Of a stretch of DNA of 64,000 bases, positions 8,892 through 18,075 are shown in pieces (position 1 is the stretch's first letter; every line of letters begins with the position of its first letter). Below the pieces are notes generated by a model, which did no database searches, was not told the origin of the DNA, and worked only from the letters and a program-made list of their open reading frames with translations. Made by a program: the position numbers and the translations under genes. The stretch comes from Epithemia pelagica. Its lineage: Eukaryota; Bacillariophyta; Bacillariophyceae; Surirellales; Surirellaceae. Where the stretch lies: contig OX337232.1 in assembly GCA_946965045.2 (NCBI GenBank), positions 992,001 to 1,056,000 on the forward strand. Reading direction: 5' to 3'.

Positions 8892-9638
8892 ATGTCCAGC
8901 CCAAACAAACAAGAGATTGACGAACTCATCCAAGAACTCGAAGAACTCACAACTCGACAGAGAGAAGTGCTTGCCCAAATCAAGAGCATCCGAGAAGCTC
9001 CCATCGTTGAAGCGACACAGGTTGCCACTGGGGCAAAGTCCCAGCCCGGAGGGTACGAGACAGGCGACAGTGAAGAAGGCAGCCAGTCGGAAAAGAAGCA
9101 GGCGGCCGCGCAGAGAAGAAACAAGCATCAACGATCATCGCCCACTGCATCCAGTGTGGCCAGTTCAAGCGTGGAAGTCGTTGGAGTCATTCGTCACCAA
9201 CGCCAATCTCGAGGACAAGAGTCGGACGGCGATACCACTCTTTATTCGGAGAACGAAGGAGCCGAAAGAGAACCAATCACATATACAACAGCGGAACTCT
9301 CGGCACTGAAAAGTGGCTGCACCTTGTGGACCTCAGCGGTTTCAGGGAAGCGGTACATCATCCACAAGAAAAGGAGAGCTTTCCGAGTGGGAGACATAGT
9401 TAGAATTGTCAACCCCACCTCGCTTCACGACGGAGAAGCACCAACCATTCGTGACGGCACGGGTGTTGTTGCCCGACTCACTGCATATCAAGTAATTGTC
9501 CACACTGATAGTGGCCAGGACGTTCGACGAGGTAAGAACAACATCCGATATCTCTCCGCAGAGAAGGATGAGCAGTTCGAGCGCGTCCAACCCGTCCAGC
9601 CAGGACGGCGCCCCCAGTTCGCCAGGTACCACGCCTGA
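8892..9638 (+). CDS. Extra ORF upstream of gag in copia element 1 (coiled coil + SH3/KOW-like)
   Basis: 248 aa, beginning 62 nt after the 5' LTR. The N-terminus is a predicted coiled coil (IDELIQELEELTTRQREVL, residues ~9-28). The middle is polar and low-complexity. The C-terminal ~90 residues contain VGDIVRIVNP, DGTGVVARLTAYQVIVHTDS and IRYL, a beta-strand pattern like small SH3/KOW folds that bind nucleic acid or chromatin tails. It overlaps the start of gag-pol (ATG 9568) by about 70 nt in another frame. Such ORFs occur in diatom copia elements as far as I recall; the function is unproven. It could also be the N-terminal part of gag joined by frameshifting. Confidence 0.7.
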   Translation: MSSPNKQEIDELIQELEELTTRQREVLAQIKSIREAPIVEATQVATGAKSQPGGYETGDSEEGSQSEKKQAAAQRRNKHQRSSPTASSVASSSVEVVGVIRHQRQSRGQESDGDTTLYSENEGAEREPITYTTAELSALKSGCTLWTSAVSGKRYIIHKKRRAFRVGDIVRIVNPTSLHDGEAPTIRDGTGVVARLTAYQVIVHTDSGQDVRRGKNNIRYLSAEKDEQFERVQPVQPGRRPQFARYHA

Positions 9639-12600
9639 AGGACGTGGTGCTGGTGGTCCAGGCCGAGGAGGAAGAGGCCGTGGACGAGGAAGAGGACGTG
9701 GTGGACGTGGAGGTCGTGGAAGCAGAGGAGGCCACACGAGTAGTAATGCTTTCAAGGGCAACACGGAAGGCATGAACGGCCACGTGTTTCAAGTGTTCCA
9801 TGAGTGCAATGACAAGCGACAGTTCACAAGAACACTAGAAGCATTAGAGGAACACTTTGCGAAGACGTTCAAGCATGCGGGCGACATGGTGGTCCTTACC
9901 CGAGATTTGAAGAATCCGTCCGTTCAAGAGCCAGCCGATCTCCCAGACGAAGAGACGAGTCGTTTGAAGATTGCAATTTTCGAGAAACAAGTCGCCGCCT
10001 ATGTTACTCGATGCGAAATACTCAAAAGTAATTTGCAAGCCGCCTATGCCATAATTTGGGGGCAGTGCAGCGAGGCTATGAAAGCTAAACTACAAGGATT
10101 AGAAAAGTATGAGACCTCCCGACTAGCTTGCGATTGTGCTTGGCTGCTGACCCAAATCAAAGGGATCAGGCACAAATTTGAAGAAAAACGATATGGGTAT
10201 GCGTCCCTGAACGATGCGTACACCAATTTTTACCTCCACCGACAGCAACCCGATGAACCTCTCTCGGATTACCTGCATCAATTCAAGGAAAACATCGACG
10301 TCCTTGAACACTATGGAGGCTCAGTTGGAGTAGACAAAGGATCACAGGATCTCATTGTCAAATATTTGGATCCCGACGTCATTACAACCTCCGAAACGAA
10401 GAAACGCATGAGTCGTGATCGTGCCCTGGCTATCCAGTTCCTGAAGGGAGCGGATAAGAAACGGTTTGGAAATCTCCTCATCGAATTGGAGAACCAATTC
10501 ACCCGTGGGACGGATCAGTACCCCGTCGACGTCACGGCGGCATATGGCATGTTGGTGAGTTATCGCGGACCCCGCCAACCGCAAAATCAACAACAAGGAC
10601 AATCTTCAACCAGTAATGGGCTCCAGTTTGCCCAAACAACAACCGCTCCCGTCCCTGGCCTCGACGGAATTTTGCATGAAGCCATCATCTGCTTCCATTG
10701 CCAGGGTCCTGGTCATTATGCAAGTCAGTGCCCACATCGGACCGATAACAACGAGGCAGCCGCTGGAGTTACCATGCTCCAAAGTCATGGTCCCGTCCAC
10801 AACTTCACTTTTCTGCATTTTGATTGTTGTTTCTCGCAATCACGCCATGTTGCTATACCCGATTCTTGGGTTTTGTTGGACAGCCAGTCCACAGTGTCCG
10901 TTTTCCGAAATGCCACCTTGCTCCAAAACATCCGCCCTGCCGCTTCTCCCCTCACGGTCTACACCAATGGCGGTTCCCAAATCTCTCGTCTTGTTGGGGA
11001 CATCCCCAATTTTGGCGAAGTATGGTTCAACCCACAATCTCTGGCTAACATCCTATCCCTTGCTGCTGTCCGTCAGCGGTGCCGTGTCACCATGGACACT
11101 GCTGGTGCCTCCGCCATTGCTGTGCATCGGAAGGATGGTTCGGTAATGCTTTTCAAAGAGAGCCCCATGGGTCTCTATTATTTTGATGTGAACGATCCCA
11201 CTAACTCTATTAATTCCCCTTCTGCCCCTTACCTTTTTCTCAATAGTGCGACTGGGTACTCCCCCCGTGAGGTCGAAGGAGCGGATCGTGCCCGCACTCT
11301 TTACAGGCAACTCGGTCGACCCTCCCAACGCGATTTCCTCGACGCACTGGCAAATAATGTCGTCCAAAACTGTCCCGTCACCCCCGAAGATGCCAAACGC
11401 GCCCTCAAAATTTACGGCCCAGACCCCGCCACCATCAAAGGCAAAACCGTAAAGCGACCGACACCCGCTGCACCACAAGTAGTCCCAACGGATATCCCTA
11501 CCAAAATCAAGAACGAACACCGACGCGTGACGATATGCGCGGACAATTTCTACGTTCAAGGTCATATTTTCTGCCACACTATTTCCAAGCACCTCCATTT
11601 CCGCACCGTTGCAGCAATCTCCAATCGACGCAAAGCAACTCTCGAGAAGGAAATTAAGGACGTCATCAACATGTACCATGCCAGAGGTTTCGAAGTCACG
11701 GATTTCCACGCAGATAACGAATTTGCACCAATCCAACAGAGAATTCTCCCCGTCCTATCAAACATCGTTGCCGCTGACGACCATGTCGGACAAGTTGAGC
11801 GATCCATCAGAACCATCAAGGAGAGGGTCCGAGCCCTAGTTCACGGCCTACCGTATCGACGCTACCCGTCCCTATTAGTGCGAGAAATCGTGGCGCATGC
11901 CGTCCGCACCCTCAACCAACTACCAAGCAGAAAAGGCGTGTCCACCACCATGAGCCCACGGAAAATAGTAACGGGCCTACCTGACCCGGATTTCAACAAC
12001 ATGCGCATCGAATTCGGCCATTATGCCCAAATATTCGAAGAAAGACGAAGAACGAACACGACCGCCCCGCGAACCATTGGTGCCATTGCACTCAACCCGA
12101 CTGGCAACACTCAAGGGAGTTACTACTTCCTATCTTTAGACACGGGTGCTCGCGTCACACGCCAACAGTGGACAGAGCTCCCCATTACACAAGCGGTAAT
12201 CGACCGTGTCGAGGAATTGGCTGAACAGCAAGACCAACCACTCATTGATGGTGAGCTGGTTTTTGAATGGGCCCCGAACATGCCCATCATTGACGACAAC
12301 AATGAGGTACCCAACGACAACGATGACCTTTTGAATGACGACGAATCGGACGGAGAACTGGAAGAAGGGGAAGAAGAAACCGACGACGGGAACAGCGACG
12401 ACTCTGATCCCAACGAAAACGATGTCGAGTCAAGCAGTGACGAACCACCGGCATCAGATGAAGATGATGACGACGAGCCACCAATGGTTTCGACGACAGA
12501 TGATGAAGACAACGACGATGATAACGACAACGACGATGATCACGGGGAAATTGAAGAAGAAGAAGGAGCGCACAGTGAAATGGATGAAGATGAAGGAGCG

Positions 12601-14805
12601 AATGGACCCGACGAAGATGAAGGAGCGCATCATACACAAGAGTCTCAGGATGAAGATGAAGGAGCGAACGACTATGACGAGCATAGTGATGAAGACGGCG
12701 ATGGTGAAGCAACCGCTATGTCCGAGGACGACATGCCCCAACACGAGTACAATTTGAGGAGCGACCGGACACGCTCCTACAGCCACAGACTTGACCACCA
12801 AATGGACACCGCGGACGGTAGCACATCATACATGCATATACAATTTCTCCAACGTGCGATCCGTCACGCAACAACCAACGTGAACGAACGGAAACCAATC
12901 CATTCCTTGGTAGCCCACTTCATATTCACCCAAATGTCTGCCCAAGCAGGCATCAAGAAACATGGTCAAAAAGCCATAGACGCACTTCTCAAGGAATTCA
13001 CACAATTAGACAATCAAGATACATTCGATCCCCAGGACGCATCAAAGCTTACGGCGCAACAGAAAAAAGCAGCCCTCAGATCAGTCAATGTGATCAAAGA
13101 GAAACGCTGTGGCAAGATCAAAGGACGATCCTGCGCGGACGGACGGTCCCAGCGGCCACACTACGATAAAAGTGAGACTGCTTCGCCAGCCCTGTCAACA
13201 GACACCCTGATCATGTCACTGATCATCGACGCGATTGAACGACGGAAAGTCATCACCGCTGACATCGCTGGGGCATACCTTAATGCTTTTATGCGCGATT
13301 ACGTGTTAATGAAGCTCACCGGTGATGTAGTGGACATCTTCTGCCAGATCGACGAGAAATACAAAAAGTTCGTCGTTATGGAAGGAAAGACCAAAGTACT
13401 CTACGTACGACTCAACAAAGCACTGTATGGATGCGTTCAATCTGCATTACTGTGGTACGAGCTGTTCTCCACAACACTGAAAGAGATGGGTTTCGAACTA
13501 AACCCGTACGACCCATGCGTGGCCAACAAAATGATCAACGGACGCCAATGCACTGTAACCTGGTACGTGGACGATCTAAAAGCATCGCACGTGGAAGAGA
13601 AGGTAATCGAAGATGTCGTGGCAGCAATCGAAGCAAAATTCGGGAAGATGTCGGTATGTAGAGGAAAAGAGCACACCTATTTGGGAATGAAAATTACAAT
13701 CAACGACAATGGCACAGTCAGCATTATCATGCCACAATACATCGACGAAGCAATCGACATGTTCGGCGAGAATGTCACACAAGGAGCATCAACGCCTGCG
13801 AGGAAAGGACTATTCACAATCAAGAAGAATTCACCGATACTCAGCAAGGAAAAGAAGGACAAATTTCACAGTATCGTGGCAAAATTACTCTACCTGTCAC
13901 AACGTGCCCGTATAGACATCCAAACGGCCATCGCGTTCCTGTGCACCCGAGTTGCCAAATGCACCGTCGACGATTGGGCCAAATTGAAACGAGTACTCCA
14001 ATATCTGTATGCTACCAAAGAATTGGAATACATTGTTGGAGCAGACGATGTACCCCATCTCAAGACATGGGTCGACGCATCATTTGCCGTACATGACGAC
14101 ATGCGCAGCCACACAGGCGGTGTAATGTCCCTTGGGCGAGGTGCTATCATCGCAAAATCAAGAAAGCAGAAGCTCAACACCAAGAGCTCGACCGAAGCCG
14201 AGGTTGTGGGTGCAAGTGACTACCTCCCAAACACGATATGGGCCAAACGATTCCTCGAGGCCCAAGGATATGAAATAGCAAGCACAAAATTCGCACAGGA
14301 CAACCAGAGCGCCATCAAACTAGAGAAAAACGGAAGAGCTTCAGCGGGGAAGCAGTCGCGCCATGTGGATATCAGATATTTTTTCATAAAAGACCGAATC
14401 AAACAAGAAAATATCGACATCCATTACTGCCCAACGGAGGAAATGTTGGCAGATTTTTACACAAAACCACTACAAGGGAGTCTTTTTATCAAGTTCAGAG
14501 ACGTATTACTCGGACACAAGCCCATCGATTCCCTGCAAGGCTCCCCGTGCGACTCCTCGACTCATGAGGAGCGTGTTGGAAATAATGACGAAAACGGAAA
14601 AATGATCCACGAGTCCTCAGAGCCACCCGGCGACCAAATTGAGACAATGACGGGAACTACTTATCGAAACAGTCACGAACAATCACGCGAGCAAGAAGGT
14701 AAGCGCGTTACGTTCGCTGACGTGGTAAAATACGGAAAACCAAAGACGAGCGAGGCGAAAAAGATGAATGCTCATTCTTTGGAGATAATCAAGAAAGTAA
14801 AGTAA
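9568..14805 (+). CDS. Gag-Pol polyprotein of copia element 1
   Basis: 1745 aa from the ATG at 9568 (the frame opens at a TTG at 9496). Order: Gly/Arg-rich N-terminus (GRGGRGRGRGRGRGGRG), gag helical region, zinc knuckle CFHCQGPGHYASQC at ~375, protease LLDSQST at ~436, pre-integrase region, integrase core (ICADN, HADNE at ~716, QVERSIRT at ~744), an acidic linker rich in Asp/Glu (12300-12720), reverse transcriptase with ITADIAGAYLNA and WYVDDLK (~1334), and RNase H with KTWVDASF, STEAEVVGASD, AQDNQSAI and ADFYTKPL. Single frame, no stop between gag and pol. The last ~77 codons are encoded by the 3' LTR. All catalytic motifs are present except the integrase HHCC zinc residues. Confidence 0.95.
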   Translation: MSSSSASNPSSQDGAPSSPGTTPEGRGAGGPGRGGRGRGRGRGRGGRGGRGSRGGHTSSNAFKGNTEGMNGHVFQVFHECNDKRQFTRTLEALEEHFAKTFKHAGDMVVLTRDLKNPSVQEPADLPDEETSRLKIAIFEKQVAAYVTRCEILKSNLQAAYAIIWGQCSEAMKAKLQGLEKYETSRLACDCAWLLTQIKGIRHKFEEKRYGYASLNDAYTNFYLHRQQPDEPLSDYLHQFKENIDVLEHYGGSVGVDKGSQDLIVKYLDPDVITTSETKKRMSRDRALAIQFLKGADKKRFGNLLIELENQFTRGTDQYPVDVTAAYGMLVSYRGPRQPQNQQQGQSSTSNGLQFAQTTTAPVPGLDGILHEAIICFHCQGPGHYASQCPHRTDNNEAAAGVTMLQSHGPVHNFTFLHFDCCFSQSRHVAIPDSWVLLDSQSTVSVFRNATLLQNIRPAASPLTVYTNGGSQISRLVGDIPNFGEVWFNPQSLANILSLAAVRQRCRVTMDTAGASAIAVHRKDGSVMLFKESPMGLYYFDVNDPTNSINSPSAPYLFLNSATGYSPREVEGADRARTLYRQLGRPSQRDFLDALANNVVQNCPVTPEDAKRALKIYGPDPATIKGKTVKRPTPAAPQVVPTDIPTKIKNEHRRVTICADNFYVQGHIFCHTISKHLHFRTVAAISNRRKATLEKEIKDVINMYHARGFEVTDFHADNEFAPIQQRILPVLSNIVAADDHVGQVERSIRTIKERVRALVHGLPYRRYPSLLVREIVAHAVRTLNQLPSRKGVSTTMSPRKIVTGLPDPDFNNMRIEFGHYAQIFEERRRTNTTAPRTIGAIALNPTGNTQGSYYFLSLDTGARVTRQQWTELPITQAVIDRVEELAEQQDQPLIDGELVFEWAPNMPIIDDNNEVPNDNDDLLNDDESDGELEEGEEETDDGNSDDSDPNENDVESSSDEPPASDEDDDDEPPMVSTTDDEDNDDDNDNDDDHGEIEEEEGAHSEMDEDEGANGPDEDEGAHHTQESQDEDEGANDYDEHSDEDGDGEATAMSEDDMPQHEYNLRSDRTRSYSHRLDHQMDTADGSTSYMHIQFLQRAIRHATTNVNERKPIHSLVAHFIFTQMSAQAGIKKHGQKAIDALLKEFTQLDNQDTFDPQDASKLTAQQKKAALRSVNVIKEKRCGKIKGRSCADGRSQRPHYDKSETASPALSTDTLIMSLIIDAIERRKVITADIAGAYLNAFMRDYVLMKLTGDVVDIFCQIDEKYKKFVVMEGKTKVLYVRLNKALYGCVQSALLWYELFSTTLKEMGFELNPYDPCVANKMINGRQCTVTWYVDDLKASHVEEKVIEDVVAAIEAKFGKMSVCRGKEHTYLGMKITINDNGTVSIIMPQYIDEAIDMFGENVTQGASTPARKGLFTIKKNSPILSKEKKDKFHSIVAKLLYLSQRARIDIQTAIAFLCTRVAKCTVDDWAKLKRVLQYLYATKELEYIVGADDVPHLKTWVDASFAVHDDMRSHTGGVMSLGRGAIIAKSRKQKLNTKSSTEAEVVGASDYLPNTIWAKRFLEAQGYEIASTKFAQDNQSAIKLEKNGRASAGKQSRHVDIRYFFIKDRIKQENIDIHYCPTEEMLADFYTKPLQGSLFIKFRDVLLGHKPIDSLQGSPCDSSTHEERVGNNDENGKMIHESSEPPGDQIETMTGTTYRNSHEQSREQEGKRVTFADVVKYGKPKTSEAKKMNAHSLEIIKKVK

Positions 14806-14867
14806 AATTACGTTTTACATCTACGACGATAGCGACGAAGCTGACGGCATCCTTGCATCGTCCAACA
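14574..14867 (+). repeat. 3' LTR of copia element 1
   Basis: 294 bp, identical by eye to 8536-8829. It is preceded by a short purine run (GAGGAGCG) that would serve as polypurine tract. The pol frame runs 229 bases into it and stops at TAA 14803-14805. Confidence 0.93.
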
Positions 14868-15760
14868 GGTTCTTCATCCACGGTCTCCCAGGGCTTCCCA
14901 ATGAACCTCTTGCTACCGATATTCTCTTCCAATGCATACTGCTCTCGTACATTAAGTCCTTTGGTCCACGGGTACTCCTTAGCTTCCGACGGGGCCAGCC
15001 AGTAATCAACCTTTCGATATGTAGGGTAGAAACGGTTGTCGAAGATTTTGTATACAGTTGTCTTATCTTGAAAGGCAATGTTGTAGTTCTTCCTCTGCTC
15101 CCATACTTCGTCCGTCGGCTGCTGTCTGCTCAAATGCTCGGCGCAGTTAAGGTAGCGGACAATCCCTTTGCAGCTATCCATAACTGCTTCCGTAATATCC
15201 TCTCCTAATTTGCAATCGTAAATCTCGCGCCACAGAAGGCCCATCTTTACGTCGTTGTTTTTCTGCGACTGGTCGCCAACCTTGTCGAAGAGAAAGGCTT
15301 CCTGCACAATCTGCAGACGTAGACTCTTGTCCTTCGGAGTTCGATCGTAGTGAAGCCATAGAAGAATCATATGCGTGTTTGATTGACGAATCAAGCGTGC
15401 GTATTTGAAGGCCTGCTGTATTTTCCCGCAAACCATTTCTTCATTCTCGCCCGTTACAGTAAAGTCTGCCCCCTTCTTCTGATTCTTTCGCCAATTCTTG
15501 CTGACACTCATGCGCAACTTGTCTGAAAGATCCGTTTTTCGGACATGAGGAACTGTATTAAGGGCGTCCATCATATCCTTGGCTATCTCCTTTGTCGTAT
15601 CTTCGTCCTCCGTAGGCATACTTTTGTTTTTCTGGTCGCCATAATATTCCAACAGACCCATACCAACGGGGTGGACTAGAAGCGTCCCTCTTCGCTTTAC
15701 ATTTTCATAGAAAGATGCAGCAGTGCTGCTCTTGGCTATACTACTACTGCGCTCTGCCAT
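14868..15760 (-). pseudogene. Kinase-like gene copy A, N-terminal part
   Basis: The first ~297 codons of the gene interrupted by copia element 1. The start chosen is the ATG at 15760 (MAERSSSIAKS), because this is the only start conserved in copy B (32953); the upstream extension to 15838 exists only by chance in a poly-T length variant. The region before the kinase core contains charged helices and KADFTVTGENEE-like sequence and may be a regulatory or binding domain. Within this segment the frame is intact and nearly identical to copy B. The ORF ends in LTR sequence. Confidence 0.8.
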
Positions 15761-16015
15761 TGTTGTTTTGTGATGAAGCCCCTTTTTTTTATTGACTTTC
15801 AATTTTGCATTGTGGCGAAGAATCTGCAAAAATTGCAACCACTGTCATTCACGACCAGGACTCACCCTCCGCTAAGGGGGTAGCTTCCGTTCTATTAAGG
15901 GGGAGGGGTGCCCTTTTCCTACACTCATAACTCATGTATTGCCGACACAACTTCCTCTCCTCATTCAAGCGCATTTGAGACAGAGGATTACACCAAAGTC
16001 CGTATCATCAAAATC
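15761..16015. promoter_or_regulatory. Divergent promoter region, unit A
   Basis: 255 bp between the kinase ATG (minus) and the small-gene ATG (plus). Almost the same sequence lies at 32954-33209. It holds AAGGGGGTAGC and TTAAGGGGGAGGGGT G-runs. A shared bidirectional promoter is inferred from spacing and conservation only. Confidence 0.45.
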
Positions 16016-16733
16016 ATGACGAATCCCACAGACCCAGACCTTGCTGAAACCACTGAAATACAGGTATGTCGCTATATGATTGACTGACGAAGTGATCCTT
16101 GCTATACGACATGGGTCTAAGACACCGAGATGGGAGCCGAAACTGCGCTTTCCTGCAGAACGTGACAGGAATTGGGAAGCACCACGGGGGCGGATAAAGA
16201 GAAGAAGAAAACAAGAACGGAAACTGAAAATTGAACGATTGCTGTCCAATGTCTTTTGAGTTGTATCTCACCTGTCACTTCCTCATTTTAACATTTGTTT
16301 AGGTGCAACTGCAACAGTGCCTTGAACGAAGCAAGAAAACGTGGACCGGTTTGTTCACCGGAATACCAGTCGCTTCCAATGGAATCAGTTTTCGGCAGCC
16401 TCTTTGTGGGCCAATGCCATTTTGTTTGCTGCCGCTGAAATCTCTTTGCATGCGTTTGTGGAAGCTGCTTCAGCGGCAGCAAACAAAATGGGATTGGCCC
16501 ACAAAGAGGCGGGGGACAAAGTTGTGGAAGCTGCAACGAAACTTGAAAACGGAATGGTGGAAGCTGCAACGAAACTTGAAAACGGAATGGTGGAAGCTGC
16601 AAAATGCGTCGCACTGGCCTGTGTAGTGGCCACTGTCATCAGCACAGCACCTTCGTGGGATGGCCTCATCCTTTTCTTTGTCGCAATTGGCTTGTTGTTC
16701 GTAGTCGCTGGACGGCGGTCCTTCATTTCATAA
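16016..16733 (+). pseudogene. Small helical membrane protein gene, copy A (rearranged)
   Basis: Exon 1 is 16016-16063 (16 codons, MTNPTDPDLAETTEIQ), the intron is 16064-16302 (GTATGTCG...TTGTTTAG, 239 bp), and exon 2 starts at 16303 (GTG CAA CTG). Compared with copy B, a ~42-bp piece is present twice in opposite orientations (16398-16439 and 16469-16510), and the unit CGAAACTTGAAAACGGAATG is doubled in tandem. The inverted piece breaks the frame, so the spliced product runs out at 16626. The downstream half (AAANKMGLAHKEA..., TM helix VALACVVATVISTAP) survives only in a shifted frame. A further 1-base indel alters the C-terminus. Confidence 0.75.
16398..16510. repeat. Palindromic inverted duplication inside small gene copy A
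   Basis: Arms 16398-16439 and 16469-16510 match 41/42 as reverse complements with a 29-bp spacer. The right arm is the normal orientation, as in copy B at 33616-33660. Confidence 0.9.
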
Positions 16734-16734
16734 T

Positions 16735-17300
16735 CCCGCAATGGGCTCGAACATATGGGTGGGAAGGGAACACGAGCCACCTTGGAAGCTCCTGAATTGC
16801 GTCGGCCGGATTGGATACGGTCGACGCACACCTGTCCGCGCTTCTTGATTCATCCGTACGCCCTTACGCTTGGAACGTGATCGACCGAATTGGACTCTGT
16901 CGACAAACATCCATTTTTGCGGCATATGAGACGATTCCTCTACTTTCTTGGAGCATGTCTTGAACACACGTCCCTGTAGGTAGAGTCTCATAAAATATAG
17001 CATAGAGATTCAAACATGACCACAAAGAGGAACTTGCGTGCTACAGACATCCCGATATCTCGTGCACAACAAATTCCACCACTACGACTACGACGAATAG
17101 AATCCAAGCTCCTAGGATAAAGTTGGATCGGTTTCCAAGTTTTGCAAGTGATTTTCCATGCATCCAACGCAATGAAAATAACCACCAAAAGGTAACGTTC
17201 CATCCCCGAAAATAAAAAGTCCTGAATGACGTCTCAATACCACTACTTGGTTTAGGCATCGTCTCATTGGATCTGTAGTACTTCCAGTGAAACATGTCCC
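16735..17300 (-). pseudogene. Relic of a small two-helix membrane protein, unit A
   Basis: Minus-strand coding traces in shifting frames: FILGAWILFVVVVVVEFVVHE (TM helix), RYLLVVIFIALDAWKIT in a second frame, then KKVEESSHMPQKWMFVDR and ending at FEPIAGL. Related sequence occurs at 33907-34470 (-), 57840-58260 (+) and 62474-62960 (+). Frameshifts between the two hydrophobic helices indicate a relic. Function unknown. Confidence 0.5.
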
Positions 17301-17309
17301 GCCCACTCT

Positions 17310-17742
17310 GGAGAAGGAGGATGGACCAGTCAGATTTAGAACAAGATTTCCAGTCCCACTACCATGCGTCATTCCAATCAAACTGTGCGGTCGCTAGGTG
17401 TCCGAGACGTACATACACCACCATCCCATGACGATAACGAAGCCGAGAGGGCGTCATCATGCTAGTCGATACATTCCCGGCATGGTGGTGACAGTCTTGG
17501 TTGTTTTGCTTCTCGCGGGTCTCGTGTTGGTGGCCTATTTCGTGGGATGGATCATGGCTGCCCAAGGTTTGGTCTTTTGTATTGTATCCGCAGCTTTATC
17601 ACCGCTCTTAACAGCCTTGTATGTCCTTTCCCAGAAACAAAACAGCAACAACGACGACGACCAGCCCAAGAGACGGAGGAAGAAGCCAGTTGACGACCCT
17701 TGCAATATACGACTTGGGAATCCTTCAACGACGGTTCACTAA
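17310..17742 (+). pseudogene. Two-TM protein relic, unit A
   Basis: Matches the gene at 6744-7424 from its DQSDLEQDFQ region onward. The N-terminal half is missing and the frame is broken before the TM hairpin. The TM hairpin (MVVTVLVVLLLAGLVLVAYF) is preserved in an ORF from 17398. Loss of one A in the QKQK region (AAACAAAACAGC against AAACAAAAACAGC) shifts the tail. Confidence 0.7.
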
Positions 17743-18075
17743 CGCACCATTTCGGGTATGGATGCCCCAGTCAATTGTTGGAGCCTGCAAGACAATGACA
17801 ACCCCTTTGATGTCTCTCATTGCGCAATACCATGCATTTGTTAGATTTTGCAGATCAATCCAGCGTGAACAGACGTTTGCCGCTTGTTTCAATGTAACAA
17901 TGAGCAAGATACTGCCATGTATACAAGCGTTTGACTTGCTAGTTTTCATGTAAGCAATCAACTTTATATCTTCAATTATTCTTGACTTTTTCAGGGCTTA
18001 AACTCGTCATCACAAATGCTAGTCACGTATTGATTCATGGGCGAAATACTCTTGTGATGTAGTTGTATCATAAGT
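17743..18075. other. Intergenic, unit A
   Basis: About 330 bp conserved at 34873-35255 and, for the first part, downstream of 7424. It is probably the convergent 3' flank of the two-TM relic and the long acidic gene. No feature was seen. Confidence 0.4.

Larger units (their letters stand above)
8536..14867 (+). mobile_element. Full-length Ty1/copia LTR retrotransposon, element 1
   Basis: 6332 bp, bounded by two 294-bp LTRs that read as identical base for base, both starting TGTTGG and ending CCAACA. The flanking target duplication is GGTTC (8531-8535 and 14868-14872). Removing element plus one GGTTC restores the kinase sequence as in copy B (GAACTTGGTTCTTCATCC against GGACTTGGTTCCTCATCC). 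It has an extra ORF ahead of gag and an intact gag-pol, so it may still be active. It is inserted antisense to the kinase gene. Identical LTRs mean very recent insertion. Confidence 0.95.

Noticed and set aside
12123-12530. Ser-rich antisense ORF within element 1
   Set aside because: Ser/Leu translation is the reverse complement of the Asp/Glu-rich linker.
12540-12720. Repeated GATGAAGGAGCG units resembling a short-repeat array
   Set aside because: They encode the acidic DEDEGA linker inside pol. No spacers of constant length, and this is a eukaryotic genome, so not CRISPR.
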